Shown in pieces: positions 10,686-22,200 of a stretch of 52,787 nt of DNA (the stretch's first letter is position 1; the number at the start of each line of letters is the position of its first letter). The translations under genes and the position numbers were made by a program. Below the pieces are notes generated by a model. That model saw only the letters and a program-made list of their open reading frames with translations. It made no database searches and was not told the DNA's origin. Where the stretch lies: positions 1 through 52,787 of the forward strand of contig JAWQRO010000141.1 in the NCBI GenBank assembly GCA_033557835.1. The letters are read 5' to 3'. The DNA is from Helochares maculicollis (lineage: Eukaryota > Arthropoda > Insecta > Coleoptera > Hydrophilidae).

Positions 10686-10931
10686 CTATACAATACAACA
10701 GTTCACACATCTGATAGCGCGATGTCCGAATTTGAAGAGTTAAAATTAGAGTAGCCTCCTCGCGCTTCGTATTGCCCAGATTTTGCCTCTTCGGATTTTT
10801 TTCTGCCAAATTTAGACAAAATTGATTGATGGTAATAGATGTACCAATAATGAAGAGATAGAGTCTACGGTTGAGAATTATTTTCAAGAGCTACCAACCC
10901 TTAAAATTTCGAAACTTTGCAGAGACTTGTA
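10686..10931 (+). pseudogene. decayed DD34D mariner transposase, C-terminal part
   Basis: Read across frames this gives the C-terminal catalytic part of a mariner transposase: VHTSDSAMSEFEELKLE, a stop, PPRASYCPDFASSDFFLPNL, then after more stops GNRCTNNEEIESTVENYFQE. The family pattern is an Asp before N-x-P-x-H-T-S and a second Asp in PDLAPSDF, 34 residues apart. Here 34 positions separate the two sites, but the first Asp has become Tyr. At least three stops lie inside, so it is dead. It is cut off by the opposite-strand mariner that begins at 10,934, and its sequence does not resume beyond 12,117. It belongs to a different mariner lineage from the one that interrupts it. Confidence 0.75.
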
Positions 10932-10933
10932 TA

Positions 10934-12117
10934 CGAGGTGTGTTCAAAAAGTATCGCGAATTTTGTGTTTTTTCAAAAATTATTTATTTATTCATGAATA
11001 TCTATTTTGTCCCCTTCAAAGTAATCCCCATGAGATATTATACACTTATGCCAACGTTTTTTCCCATCTTCGAAGCACTTCCAAAAATTATTTTCCTTTA
11101 TCTTGTTCAGCTCCTCCTTCGATGCCATCTTTATCTCGTCAATATTAGCGTAGCGTCGTTCTTTCATGGGCCTCTTTAGTTTCGAAAACAAGATAAAGTC
11201 ACAGGGGGCCAGCTCTGGGGAATATGGTGGCTGTGGCATCATTAGTGTGTTGTTTTTGGCTAAAAAGTCGCGCACAAGCAACGATGTGTGAGCAGGGGTG
11301 TTATCGTGGTGCAAAAGCCAATTTTTGTTCTTCCACAAATCCGGGCGTTTCTAACGGATTGCTTCACGCAAATTGCGCATAACTTGCAGGTAATATTTCT
11401 TATTGACCGTTGAACCTTGTGGCAAGAACTCACGATGCGCCACGCCCCTGCAATCGAAGAAAACGGTAAGCAAAACTTTCACAGTCGACCGAACTTGGCG
11501 CGCTTTTTTTCTGTCTTGGTTCGTGCGGCAGCTTCCATTGAGAAGATTGAGCTTTGGCTTCCACGTCATAACCGTAAACCCACGGTTCGTCACCAGTTAT
11601 GACCCTCTAAAGCAAATTTGGGTCGTCGCGGACAGAGTCCAACAGCTCATCAGCATTTTTCATACGAAACTGTGTTTGGTCGAAATTGAGCAATTTTGGT
11701 ACGAATTTCGCGGCGACCCGTCTCATACCCAAATCATTGATAAAAATCGAATGGCACGAGCCAATTGATATATCTAGGTCCTCAGCAACTTTTCTATCGG
11801 TGATTCGACGATTGGTCAATACCATTTTCTTCACTTCATCAATTTTTTCGTCTGTTGTTGAACTTCTGAGAACATTTTGTACCACCGATAAACGTTGCTT
11901 CGGTCCAAGGTAGCTTCCCCGTATGCCACAGTCAACATTCGGAATGCATCCGCGCACTTAATTTTGTTTTTCACACAAAATTTGATACAGGTTCTTTGAT
12001 CCATTTTTTTGAATAGGTGAAAATCGAAGACGAGCCAAAACACGTGCAATCAAAGCAGCTGTCAACAATTAACTGAACATTCAAAATGGCCGAACTTGTC
12101 GGTATAAGTGAGAGACA
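10934..12117 (-). mobile_element. mariner (DD34D), near full length, broken transposase, lost 5' TIR
   Basis: On the minus strand this is a mariner of the same family as the copy at 1-364. The 3' TIR (CGAGGTGTGTTCAAAAAGTA) starts at 10,934 with TA outside. The transposase starts near 12,004 (MDQRTCIKFCVKNKIKCADA) and shows the first HTH, the second HTH (TDRKVAEDLDISIGSCHSIF), KKARQVRSTVKVLLTVFFDC and the catalytic HHDNTPAHTSLLVRDF to PYSPELAPCDF, with 34 residues between the two Asp. Relative to the first copy it has lost codons after FSE (the REDVN-type linker), causing a frameshift. Further frame breaks fall near 11,600 and 11,340. The 5' TIR is missing: similarity to copy one ends at GAGAGACAT near 12,117. 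It cannot move on its own. Confidence 0.85.
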
Positions 12118-12260
12118 TTTAAGCGTCTTTATGCCTTAAAGGGCTCTCACTCCGCGAGGAATGAGCGAGCGAAGCAAGCGAATCCTGGATAAGCGAAGCT
12201 TATTCGATTCCAGACCTATTTTGTCTTAGTAAGGCGCAGCACTAGCGTGACTGTATGAAG
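12118..12260. repeat. hairpin-rich repeat-like block next to the broken mariner end
   Basis: Immediately beyond the truncated mariner end lies a GC-richer block. It contains the perfect stem ATAAGC-GAA-GCTTAT (12,189-12,203), extended outward by CTGG/CCAG with a bulge, and the run GAGCGAGCGAAGCAAGCGAA. The abrupt change in composition suggests another element fused to the mariner, but I cannot name it. Confidence 0.4.
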
Positions 12261-12743
12261 AAAGGTAACACTTGGGAATTATTTAAAGAAAACTATTGCA
12301 TGGAATGTTTTTAGGATATATAAAAAATACCTTTTGGGCCCAAACATTTAATATTCAGCGAGTTATTCGCAATCTCCAAAGGCTCCAAAAAAGAAGTTTT
12401 CAATTGACGCAGAGATACCGAACTTAATAGTGTCTTAAAAAGAAACAAAAATTTACTAAACTACAAAATCTTGCTATAAACGTCGATCGAAAATTAAAAT
12501 AAAATCTAATATAATGGCAGTCTTAAATTTGGCGCGAAAATTTAATTTTGCTAAAATGACATTTTTCAGAGGATTAGAAAATTGGGGTTCTCAAGACGCT
12601 GCAATAAGAACCAAATCGACTGAAAGTTTTTGAGTTTTGAATGGTAAATGTGAGATGTTTAGAGAAAAAATAGATTGACAGTCTAAGTTTGTGTCATAAA
12701 TCAAAAACCTGTTTCCCTTATACTATAATAGGTCTGCTGAAGC
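12261..12743. other. gene-free AT-rich stretch
   Basis: No gene, RNA or repeat was recognised on either strand. Confidence 0.45.
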
Positions 12744-13239
12744 ATGAATAATGGACCACAGGAAGTATCTTTTCCAGTTCACTATAGTCAGCTGCCAGAC
12801 AATGGAGAAGGACAAACCCATATTTTGGACGATTTTTCCTTTGTACATTTAAGTAGTATTGATGGGTATTTCAATAATTTTGGTGGTCATCCATTTATAC
12901 CCCTTGTATATGCTAAGCAGTCAATCAAACTCAGAAGCTGACAGCTGCCCTAGTTATATGTGCTAAACCTTACATTAATGCCCCACTTTTCAGTCTAACA
13001 AGTTATTGGTATCTTTACTACATTTTTCTTGGAAACTGTCAAACAGCAGTTCAAAATCAGTTGGCAGAAGAACGCATAGTACAATGGTTAGGTTTTGCCT
13101 TTACAATATTTACAATCGGGCTTTACAAGCACTTCCTGTAACACGAAACCCTTGGTTTCAAACTGAAACAGACGAAAAGGAAAAGATTACCTTTCTTGGA
13201 ATATGGTATGAAAAGTGGTTTATTGTCAGCGGTTTATAG
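12744..13239 (+). pseudogene. broken coding sequence, probably a retrocopy of an unidentified protein
   Basis: Three overlapping frames read like one natural protein with two frame breaks. The first starts at an ATG at 12,744 (MNNGPQEVSFPVHYSQLPDN; later YFNNFGGHPFIPLVYAKQSI) and stops at 12,941. The second is open from about 12,929 to 13,141 and is rich in hydrophobic spans (SYWYLYYIFLGNC, WLGFAFTIFTIGLYKHFL), suggesting membrane segments. The third picks up at 13,139 (VTRNPWFQTETDEKEKITF) and ends at TAG 13,239. No intron signals fit the breaks, so this looks like an intronless, decayed copy. I do not recognise the parent. No poly-A tail or target duplication was seen, so a degraded single-exon gene is possible. 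Confidence 0.45.
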
Positions 13240-14559
13240 GTACAAAGATAAGTAATTGTAAATTATAAAATGAGTGAGCATAAATCTAATCAGATTCTAG
13301 TATTTGCAAGTCTAATCAAAACCATAATGTACTCACTATAAGTCAGAGTTGAGTAAGCATGGAGCATTGCTCACTAAATTGTCCGATTGCGCTATTTAGA
13401 TGATACCGGTATTAATAATTTAAATGAGCTATGTTGTCAAATAATATTAATTTGTGGCACCCAGATTAGTACGTGCTTAATATGAAGGTCCATTTAAATA
13501 AAACAAACCTTAGTATCTAAGCTTTCAAATAGGTTGGGGGAAGGAAACATCTCAGGTAGAAAGTCCCTTAATATTCTACCATCGGGTGTCTCTGAGCACA
13601 TGCAAGCGGCCTGACATGGAATAAAACGGTCTATAAAGAGGGGAAGTGAACAAAGGAATATCAGAACGGAGCGAGCGGACCAAAAAAGTATATTTTTTTT
13701 TGTATACAAAATATTATTTAGATGAGCATGTTTTCTTAATAACTACAAAACTATATTAAGTATCTGGCGAGTATCTATAATAAAATTGATGGACCTATTA
13801 TCTGCAAGTTATTAATGTAGACGTTAATAAAAAAATCGATGAAACGTTGATCCGCTATACGCAGTCTTATACATAACAACGCACTAGTTTCTCTCCAACA
13901 TAATGAATAGGCAGTTGATAAACATATTTACTTTCTAAAATATTTTACCACAAAGCTAACAAAACAATATTCAGGCTATGTGATATCAACTGAACGTGAC
14001 TGAACATCGACCGCGTTCTCACAACATAGCAATGCTGATGATAATCAAAACTTATTTCTAAACAACGCAGCTGTGGCATGTCTGCGTCGTTCCGTTATAA
14101 GCATACACGAAACCTTTCAATTTAAAAATGCGACTTTTTAATTTCGTTATCGCTTGAAATGTGTTCTGGCAGAAATGGTTTTGCTGTTTTGCATTAATGG
14201 TTAACCACATAAATTTCACAACATCAGCTTATTTACAATTTACATTCCGCTAACTTCGCTTAATTCTCTGCAATTATACCGTGACTATGTGGGTGTCGCT
14301 CAAACAGCCATACAATGTTAGATTAAGTTAAATTTAGAAGCTGCGGTTGCGTTAAATCAAGTATAAAGTGCAACGTAAACGAACGATAATCAACGAAAGT
14401 TTGATTGAAGGACGGAACGATCAAGAGCGAAATATAGATATGGCAGTCAATTTGACTTGCCCGTTGCGAGTAATGTTCGATTGAACGTCGCAGGAGTCGA
14501 GTCAGAAAACTCGTTAATGCCATAAATTTTCACTACAATAACTGTACCTCCCCCTCGAT
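13240..14559. other. gene-free stretch
   Basis: No credible gene. A minus-strand open run at 13,494-13,709 begins with a hydrophobic stretch resembling a signal peptide and ends at a donor-like GTTTGT, but it lacks an ATG and was not called. Confidence 0.4.
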
Positions 14560-14993
14560 ATCACAAACAGGCAACACAAAGGAAGTTTCACAAGTTTCGC
14601 TTCAACCGATATCCCCCCCGTTAACCCATTGGTTCCAATGGTACTATGTTTCGTCAGGTTTCGTCCGCTTGCGCTACCCCCTCTACTCCGAACAGTCGAC
14701 GGACGATGCCATTCGTTGAGTTGAACCCTGCTTGCATGAACCCAACTTCTACTTCGGGTAACTCTGTCCCAACATCGTGAACAACAGATACGGGATACCG
14801 CCGACGTTGCTGTTGCCTTACTTTCGCGACACGCCGGCGTTTCATAATACGGTCGGCCGTGTTTATTTATTTAGTGCAGCAAATTTGTGTTACGTAAAAA
14901 CTTAAATTTGACAGTTCACTACTTAATTGAAGTTTATTTTTGAAGTGGGATAGGCAGTTGTTACTGTCTATTTGGAAGATATTAATGATGCTT
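14560..14993 (+). promoter_or_regulatory. CpG-rich promoter-like block with a candidate untranslated first exon
   Basis: About 14,560-14,860 is clearly richer in G+C and CpG (CCGCCGACG, TCGCGACACGCCGGCG, GGTCGGCCG) than the AT-rich DNA around it. Downstream on the plus strand, at 14,994, is a near-ideal donor, CTT then GTAAGTAC. The coding start of the two-finger gene at 19,260 sits in an exon opened by its own acceptor, so an upstream untranslated exon is needed, and a first exon ending at 14,993 would supply it. On the minus strand the block also has an ATG (14,845) followed after eight codons by GTAAGG, so a divergent promoter is possible. Promoter function is inferred from composition and donor only. 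Confidence 0.35.
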
Positions 14994-16816
14994 GTAAGTA
15001 CTTTTTATGCAAAGGCGACATCTACCTTACAATTGTACTAGAAAATTACGCAAATAAATGAAGACATCGCTATCTCTTCGACTTCTCGTTTTATTTAAGG
15101 CGTTATTTGTAAAGTTTGCTAGCGAGTTAACAAATAAAACTTCGAATGACAGTTCGTAACGTACATGCACTGCTGCCAGCAACCATTATGACAGTGCCAT
15201 CCATTACTAATGAACAAAACAAACAGATAACCTTCAGTGTTGTCATCAGTGCGCCACACATTTGTGATGATAACACTTGACATTTATAAATCTGCCACAT
15301 TTTTATTGCTTGTGATTAGAAAGTGTTTTTGATATTAATTATTCTATCCTAATTCAATTTAAATAGATAAGAAGAGTTAGAATTAGAACTCATTTATAAC
15401 CTATATAAACCTTCATAAACGCTACGATAGCTTATACTGTTTAAACGAGCGCTTGCATGTGGGACGTTGTATTTCAGGGTCAACTATACAACTGACGACA
15501 ATTTCAATAAACAAATCATTGTTGTGCGTTATAGTCAATCTTGCACGGCGATCTATAATTACAAATACAGTATGTTAATTGATTTGTATTTGCTTTGAAT
15601 TTTTTCAAATGTTATAAACTTTCGTTTTTACTTAACGAACTATTATCTTAAATGTTTTCGATTCATTATCGAAATGTAGTGTAAAACATTGCTGATTATA
15701 TATTGTTTCCCTCTCTTTATCAATTTCCAACAGGCCCTTTCCAGTTGATTTCTCTGTTTAGTTGTAATTAATACGCCACAGTTGACAGCAGCACCTCTTA
15801 CTGAGATTGTAGAAACATCTACAACTTGTAGTTGCATAATAGCGTTTTACATTTTAAGGTATTCTTGTAAGCTTCAAGGTGTTTCTCGATTTTACAGCGG
15901 TAAAAAAAATGTACTAAAAAACCGCCGTATGTTTGTGCTTCATAAACTTTAACAAAAACATTACTTTTTTACATGGTTCTTTTCTTTACATAGTTGCTTC
16001 TATTTGTATAGTTACTTGCTTAACATAATATTCAATTCGCTGTTTTACTTTAATGTTTTGTACCATGTCGATCATTGGCGTCATAAATTAGAACTACCGG
16101 TTTTAGCTGCCACACTGTTTCAACTAAGATGTTTCACGTGCGCGTGGTTGAACATACAACACACGGGACTGCACTTTCATGTCGCTCTCAAATATAAAGA
16201 AAGTTAGCAAATAAATTCAATTGTTCACTAAAATTACATAGTAAACATACGTTTTCAATAAAGATAGTTGTCTATCAGTAAGTGCAATTTCAGTTCAGTG
16301 TCTTCTTAAGTTAAACTTTTAATTTTTAAACCACTTGCTGTCAAAACTGAGTTGCTTTGTAACTGGACGTATATTAGCCCACTCTAGCATGAGATGTCAG
16401 TGTCTATATACTGAATGCTCAGCATGATTGCTACTTTTTTTACTTCGCAATCATATTGATTTCCGAACTGGCAAACTTTTAGGGAATACTCCAAATGGTA
16501 GTTTTTGAACTTGTGTTCACGCTCAGAACATTGTCATTGACTAGTTGCATTACTACTATTATTTTTCGCTGTATTAGAGGGACTTCCAGAATTAAAGGGG
16601 ATGTGACCTGATAAATCGACGCTGTAAAGGGGAGCGTTTGAATGCAAGGGTATACATCGAATTCCATTGCGAGAATGATGCATCTTTCTGTTAGGCGCCA
16701 ACATCTGGGCGCTGTTTCGTATAGTTTTTTTTTATTGAACAACTATGATACTGTTCACTAGCAATTATTTTTGTTTTTCAGGAAGCAAAACATTTTAACT
16801 GCGATTCTTGGAGTTC
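14994..16816. other. gene-free stretch, possibly first intron of the two-finger gene
   Basis: No exon, RNA or recognisable transposon is visible. Short open runs at 15,643-15,837, 16,004-16,207 and 16,479-16,742 carry no known motif. Confidence 0.4.
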
Positions 16817-17148
16817 TTCTGAAAAAAAACAACTTTAACTTTCCTTGATATTTTTATGGAACGGTTGAGCAACTTTGGCGAAAAGCATTTAAAATGTGTT
16901 TACATAAAATAATTCGTTTTTATTATGAAATGTTTTCAAAAATATAAGCTTTGTTGATTTGCAGAAGCAATTATTTCAAACATTTTGAGTTTTTAAAAAT
17001 TCATGCGCTCCGATTGGATCAGTACTTAATTGTATTGTATTGAGTTGTTCGGCTTACTAATAATACAGAACATTGCTTTAAAAATCTTAGGGGTCTCCAC
17101 TCAACAGTCGCGCATGCGCTTACATTACAGCATAAACAACCGGGTGTA
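16817..17148 (+). repeat. left flank shared with 5,211-5,484
   Basis: This is the same block that precedes TIR copy B, here with about 60 additional bases near its left end (GAACGGTTGAGCAACTTTGG region). It ends in the same phrase, CATAAACAACCGGGTGTA, before the TIR. Confidence 0.75.
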
Positions 17149-18561
17149 TACAGGGTGTTGCAGAATTAATTTCCAATACTTAACCCGCATGTTAAGAACG
17201 CCAATATGACCACGACCTGGTATTTTCTAAGTATAAATAAAAATGTTGAAAATTTCGCTAATTTGGGACTCCTGGCATAGTTGAAATAATGCCGATAGAC
17301 CATGCTGGGTTAAAGAATGTTATGCAGATACAACAGCACCGTTATTACTATGAAAATAACGGCATCACAATCAAACACGTCGTTAGATCCTTCAAAACCT
17401 CAAGATTAAATTTTTTCATAGACGCAAAACCGACCTTATAAAAGACAAACAAAAAAAGAACATAAACAACCATTGAAATCAAATTTTATAGCTCAGCGGT
17501 TTTTCAAATCGTTTAAAACGGAACGTGACCTCGAAAAAAGATCGCTTTGTATTACTATCTTCCGCCACAAGAAAGACCATTTCAGTATACATCACAAACT
17601 ATAGTCAGCTTTATCTCTATAAAAATACCGGCATCACAATTAAAACAAAGCGTCATCCGTCATAATCACGAGATAAATATATTTCACGAACCTTGCTAAT
17701 ATCATAAAGACAGAAAAGAGAACATAAACAAGCATTTAAGTAAAATTTTATTTGAGCGACTTGTTTTTTGAACTGGAGATCGAACGTGATCTCGAAAGAC
17801 TATCGCTTTATATTACCACTGCAAGAAGGACTGTTACATCATACACCGCAAATTAAACTATAACTTTATTGTTAACATTCTTTATCGTTAAAATTCGATG
17901 GCTACTTAAATATGATGGACTACAGTCACTTTTTATCACAATTAAGAGTATAAATTCATGGTATTGCGATGACAGAAAAACATGCACCGCTTTTCTTGCG
18001 TCTATGGTTGTAAATTTATTGCGCTTAACGTTTTTTGATGAGCATCCGCTTTCATTTTTGTCACCTTATTTACAGTAAAATGATGGCTTTTCTTGTTGCG
18101 TGCTTAGTAAGTTTAGATGATTTTGCATATTAGTAAATATGTCTTTCTTTGAATAAGGCATAAAGATAACTTACGTAATAGTAAATAATGTATTGTAAAT
18201 TGAAATGTATTTAATCTGACCAAACATGTGGCGCTTATTTTCCCTCTCCGGTTGAAATTTATTGGGGTATTAAGTTTTTTCGCTCGTCTTTATTTCTTTT
18301 CAACGAGGGTTTTTATTATTATTTCGTCAGTTTCGAGTCCAGATGCTGTAAGCGCAAACAAGAAGCTGATTCTTTGAAATGCCGATAAAATTCATCTGCA
18401 GTCATACGGAATTCCAACAGTGGTTCTGAACATGTACATATAATTAATCGGTTACTCGGTTACTCATTATGCCCCAAAATGCAAACAAAAACCTATCGCT
18501 TATTATTTCTAATATATACTACCCCTTTAAGTTTTGTAACTTAACTTTGAAACAGGCTGTA
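17149..18561 (+). mobile_element. copy C of the 1.4-kb non-autonomous TIR element
   Basis: Its left end is TACAGGGTGTTGCAGAATTA. Its right end, read inward on the other strand, is TACAGCCTGTTTCAAAGTTA. Eighteen of the first 24 positions agree, giving a terminal inverted repeat with TA on both sides. It is collinear with copy B over about 1.4 kb with many small differences, so the duplication is not recent. No transposase is encoded. Confidence 0.7.
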
Positions 18562-19251
18562 TAATTACATAATGTGAACATACAATGCAGAAATGAACGT
18601 AAAATTTGACTACATACCTTTAAAAACATTTCAACAAGAGAAAAAATGTTGAGCAATTCAGTTTCTTCTTTAATACAATTCTAAATTATTTGAAGATGCT
18701 TTAATAAATATTTATGTACATAATGTGCACTGCTCTGAATATCGAGAAAAGTGAGTTTTAAGTAGTCTAACATTGAACGCCTCTAAAAGTTTTAGCATAA
18801 AAGCTCAGTTTTGAAGTATGATTTTACAATTAAAAAATCAAAGCTATGCAGGTAACTTTCCGGTTTCTTTCACGACAAACTGTATGAGCGATATTGTGTT
18901 AAACATTGTAAAGTCAGGTACAACAACTAGTCTTACCTAAATCGGTAAATCGAAAGTGGGACTTTACCTGTCTTACATTTGATATCTTAGTAATGATACA
19001 TTAAAATAATATCTATATGCAAAAGTTGAAGGCAGACACTCTAGACTTTTCGGTTTATATTCAGAAATAAATATGAAATTGTTCCGATAAAACAATTCCT
19101 CAGTAACGACTACCATTTTCACACTGAAAGGTGTGATAATTCGGCTCCTGGAAATATTCCATTTAGTTGTTTTGAAAAGTTTATAATAACATGCGAATTA
19201 ATAATATTTTTAAATTTAGAATGGGGCTTGATTTTCTATTTTTTTGTTTTA
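18562..19251. other. AT-rich stretch upstream of the first coding exon of the two-finger gene
   Basis: Nothing recognisable. It ends with a T-rich tract and TTTTAG at 19,251, the acceptor that opens the first coding exon. Confidence 0.45.
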
Positions 19252-19259
19252 GCTAGAAC

Positions 19260-22200
19260 ATGGCATCAAACAGTGTAGAATATGTCTGCGTCGCTTCCCC
19301 TACTAACGGTGAGTTTCATTTGGAATTAATTTCTTCGCTTCTACGCTCTTGTGCTTGTTACTAACAAACGTTGGTAGGTGCAAACTGAATTTCTAACTAT
19401 GGCTACATGTAACTTTATTATTAGCACATTGTAGAAAAGTTGTATATTTACTTGCTGAAATGTTTAACACATGGAGTAAAACATTCAAATAAATAATGTA
19501 AAAGTAGTATTATATACATTGAAGAGTGTTCGTTATCTTCAAAAACTTTCATTGTGAAAATCACTAAAATCAGAAAATTATAACCACTTAATTAGAATAT
19601 CTAGTTAGAAATTAACTATGTTCAAAATTCGTAGGTTACATAAGAAGTGCGAGACGATCTAAAAACTTAAGTTTTTAAGGTATGTTCTTTTCTCTTATTT
19701 ATTGATGTTTATTTCGTATAAATTTTAAAAATTGTGCGTAATGATAAGGCATGGGTTACTGGTTTTGAAAATCTACTAATCTTTCGAATCTTGTTTTTGC
19801 TGAACACTAAATTCTTCTGCATTGTAAAAGAGTTTGACATATTGCTGGTGAAAGGTTTAACAATCTAACTATAAAAGAGTGCAGAGAATTATTACACACT
19901 TGCAAATATTAATGACAATCTTCAATTGGGGAAAAATAATTTAAATTTTTTTGCAGATTGTGAATCGGATGAAGAATCATTGTACTGTCATGAATGTGAT
20001 GTAAAATTTGTAAATACACGATATCTTCATAACCATTTACTGTATCACATCCGACAGCCTACTATTCTTATTGAAAAAATACGTACCCCTCCAATTAAGC
20101 TTACTTTCAAAAGTACAAGTGAAAATAACTTCCAAGTAGTATTTAGTCCATCCTCGTCTACTTCTTTATTGTCTCCAAAGAGCCTAAGTGGCGATATTGC
20201 TGCCACCACGGATTCAACGGAGAATAAAGAAAAAGATCTGGCGGAGCTTGACGAATCCGCCGATGAAAGTCGTCAGGACAGCGGCGTTGGTTCAGTTGAT
20301 GGAGTTGCATCAGTCGATGGTAAGTCAGAACTAAATGATTTATTCACAGTCGTAAAATAAAGACCCGAGTATAAATTTTGTCATCAAAATAAACTTCTTT
20401 CTCAAATATACAATTTTACCTAATCAAAGATATAGTAAAAGTCTGTAAATTCGGCAATTTATCAGTGCAACATACCTATTCCTAAAACAACATTCCGCTA
20501 TTTACATACGTTATTACTTTAATAGGTAGTTCATCCTTGGATGAAGTCACAAATGTTAATTTTTCTCCAAACTATTCTGAAGACCAAAACGAAGAAAATG
20601 AGGGTGAAAATGAAAGCTTGCATTGCGATAACATAGACGAAGAAGCCGATAACGTCATTGATTCAGACACAAGTGCTGCAACTGAATATAATAATATTCC
20701 CGGCGCTGAACCAACTCCGCCACCCGAACCCTCCCCCGATTACCCAAAAATTAGGATAAAAACGTCTGGTTTACTTAAAGAATCACTAACTATCACGGAA
20801 ATAACTGATGACAATCCGAATGGGGGATTTGATAGACCTGGTAAGATTTATTATTATTTTTGCATGTTTCCGGTAATTAAACTAGACTCTAGATGTGTAA
20901 ATATTAGAATATAATCGCCGCGTAGAATTGTTAAAATTACTTGAAAATATTTTATACAAGCTCTTGGCGTTGGTTAGTGAAAGGGGAAGAATGTGATGAA
21001 ACTAATGCTTACTTTAGTTTTATGTGCTGAATACCACTTATATATCTAGTATTACTGCTTTTTTAATTCCTAAAACTTTTTACTATAGACACTGTTTTTG
21101 TGTTCATACAATTAAAAATTAGACCTAACATTTAAAATTCGGTCATTAACTATAAGAGTCAAGCGTGCATATTTTTATGCCCAAGATAATTTGCACAGCA
21201 AAGCCTACTAGAGATCCAACATTTTTAAGTTTTCTTTGGCGAGCTTTATACTCTAGAGATAAAATAAAGATAGAAGCCCTGCAAACTGGAAATGCGGCTC
21301 AAATGCTGCAGTATTAAGGAGTTTGGACGATGTTGGAAAAAGAGATGGCGAATTTCTGTGATAAAACTGGGTAGAAAATAGGTGGTGTGGTGGTTTCGGG
21401 GGATGATGTGGGTCCCTAGCCGCGTTAGACCCGAGAGTGCTGTGGGGTATTGGAAAGGATCGACGCAGGCGCGGGTCTTGTTGGATCCGTTCTTCCCTCG
21501 CAGTGAAACCTCGAGGGTGATTAGAGGGTCGATCCAAAAAGACCCTCCAATTTTCCCTTCCTGCATTTGCTGTCTGTTCTCTCTAGCTCGTTACGTCCCG
21601 GGTGGTCGTAGTAGTGCCACACTTGAGAGATTTTCATGTTCACAAAGTGCTCTCAGGGTGACTCACTACAATGTTCGTATTTTAATGAAATTGCCGTTTC
21701 GTACGACAAATTACTTTTCTGGGGCTTTTGGTGATTAAATTTTATATTATGTCAATTTTATTTCTATATTTCGAAGAAAATTGTAGCGTAGAAGTCGTCT
21801 TCATTTCTTGCGACGTTATTTAAACAAGTCGCGTACCTCGAAATCTAATTTCCACCTTACAGTTGAAATCAAGAATTCTCTTCTTGGGAAGCTTGTTCGA
21901 GTTTTGTCGAATTTTGCCGGCTTCATGCTCTACAGAAAAACATTTTTCGTCAAGATATTATGTAATACAATCGATAACAGAAAATAATCTGGTTTCGTCG
22001 TTTCTTGTTACAATTTGTTGATAAATGGTTTTTATTTCTGAATTGTATTTGACTTCCGGGAAATTAAATACTTCCTAGCGAGTTATTTGATTATTAATCA
22101 GTTTTCATTATTTGTGAAATTCATATTCACATTATCTAAAGTCAGAGAAAACTATAACTTGCACATTTAACGCAACAGGGTCGATAATTTGCAGTCAATT

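Noticed and set aside
11403..11913. Plus-strand open runs within the mariner
   Set aside because: They are reverse-strand shadows of the transposase, which is clearly encoded on the minus strand.
13494..13709. Minus-strand open run with a signal-peptide-like hydrophobic start and Cys-rich segment (CQAACMCSETPDG)
   Set aside because: There is no ATG in frame (the run begins at TTG), no acceptor just upstream, and the hydrophobic part can come from a T-rich tract. It remains a weak exon candidate only.
14654..14845. Minus-strand 63-codon open run starting MKRRRVAKVRQQQRRR
   Set aside because: It lies within the CpG-rich block where stops are rare, and a donor-like GTAAGG follows the eighth codon, so at most the first codons could be a real exon. 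No partner exon was found.
19260..19308. Alternative frame of the first coding exon reading HGIKQCRICLRRFPY
   Set aside because: It looks finger-like but meets a TAA just before the donor and does not join to exon 2, whereas the frame from the ATG at 19,260 does.
21246..21738. Open runs on both strands of the GC-rich island
   Set aside because: They are explained by the scarcity of stops in G+C-rich DNA; no domain, splice context or codon pattern supports them.
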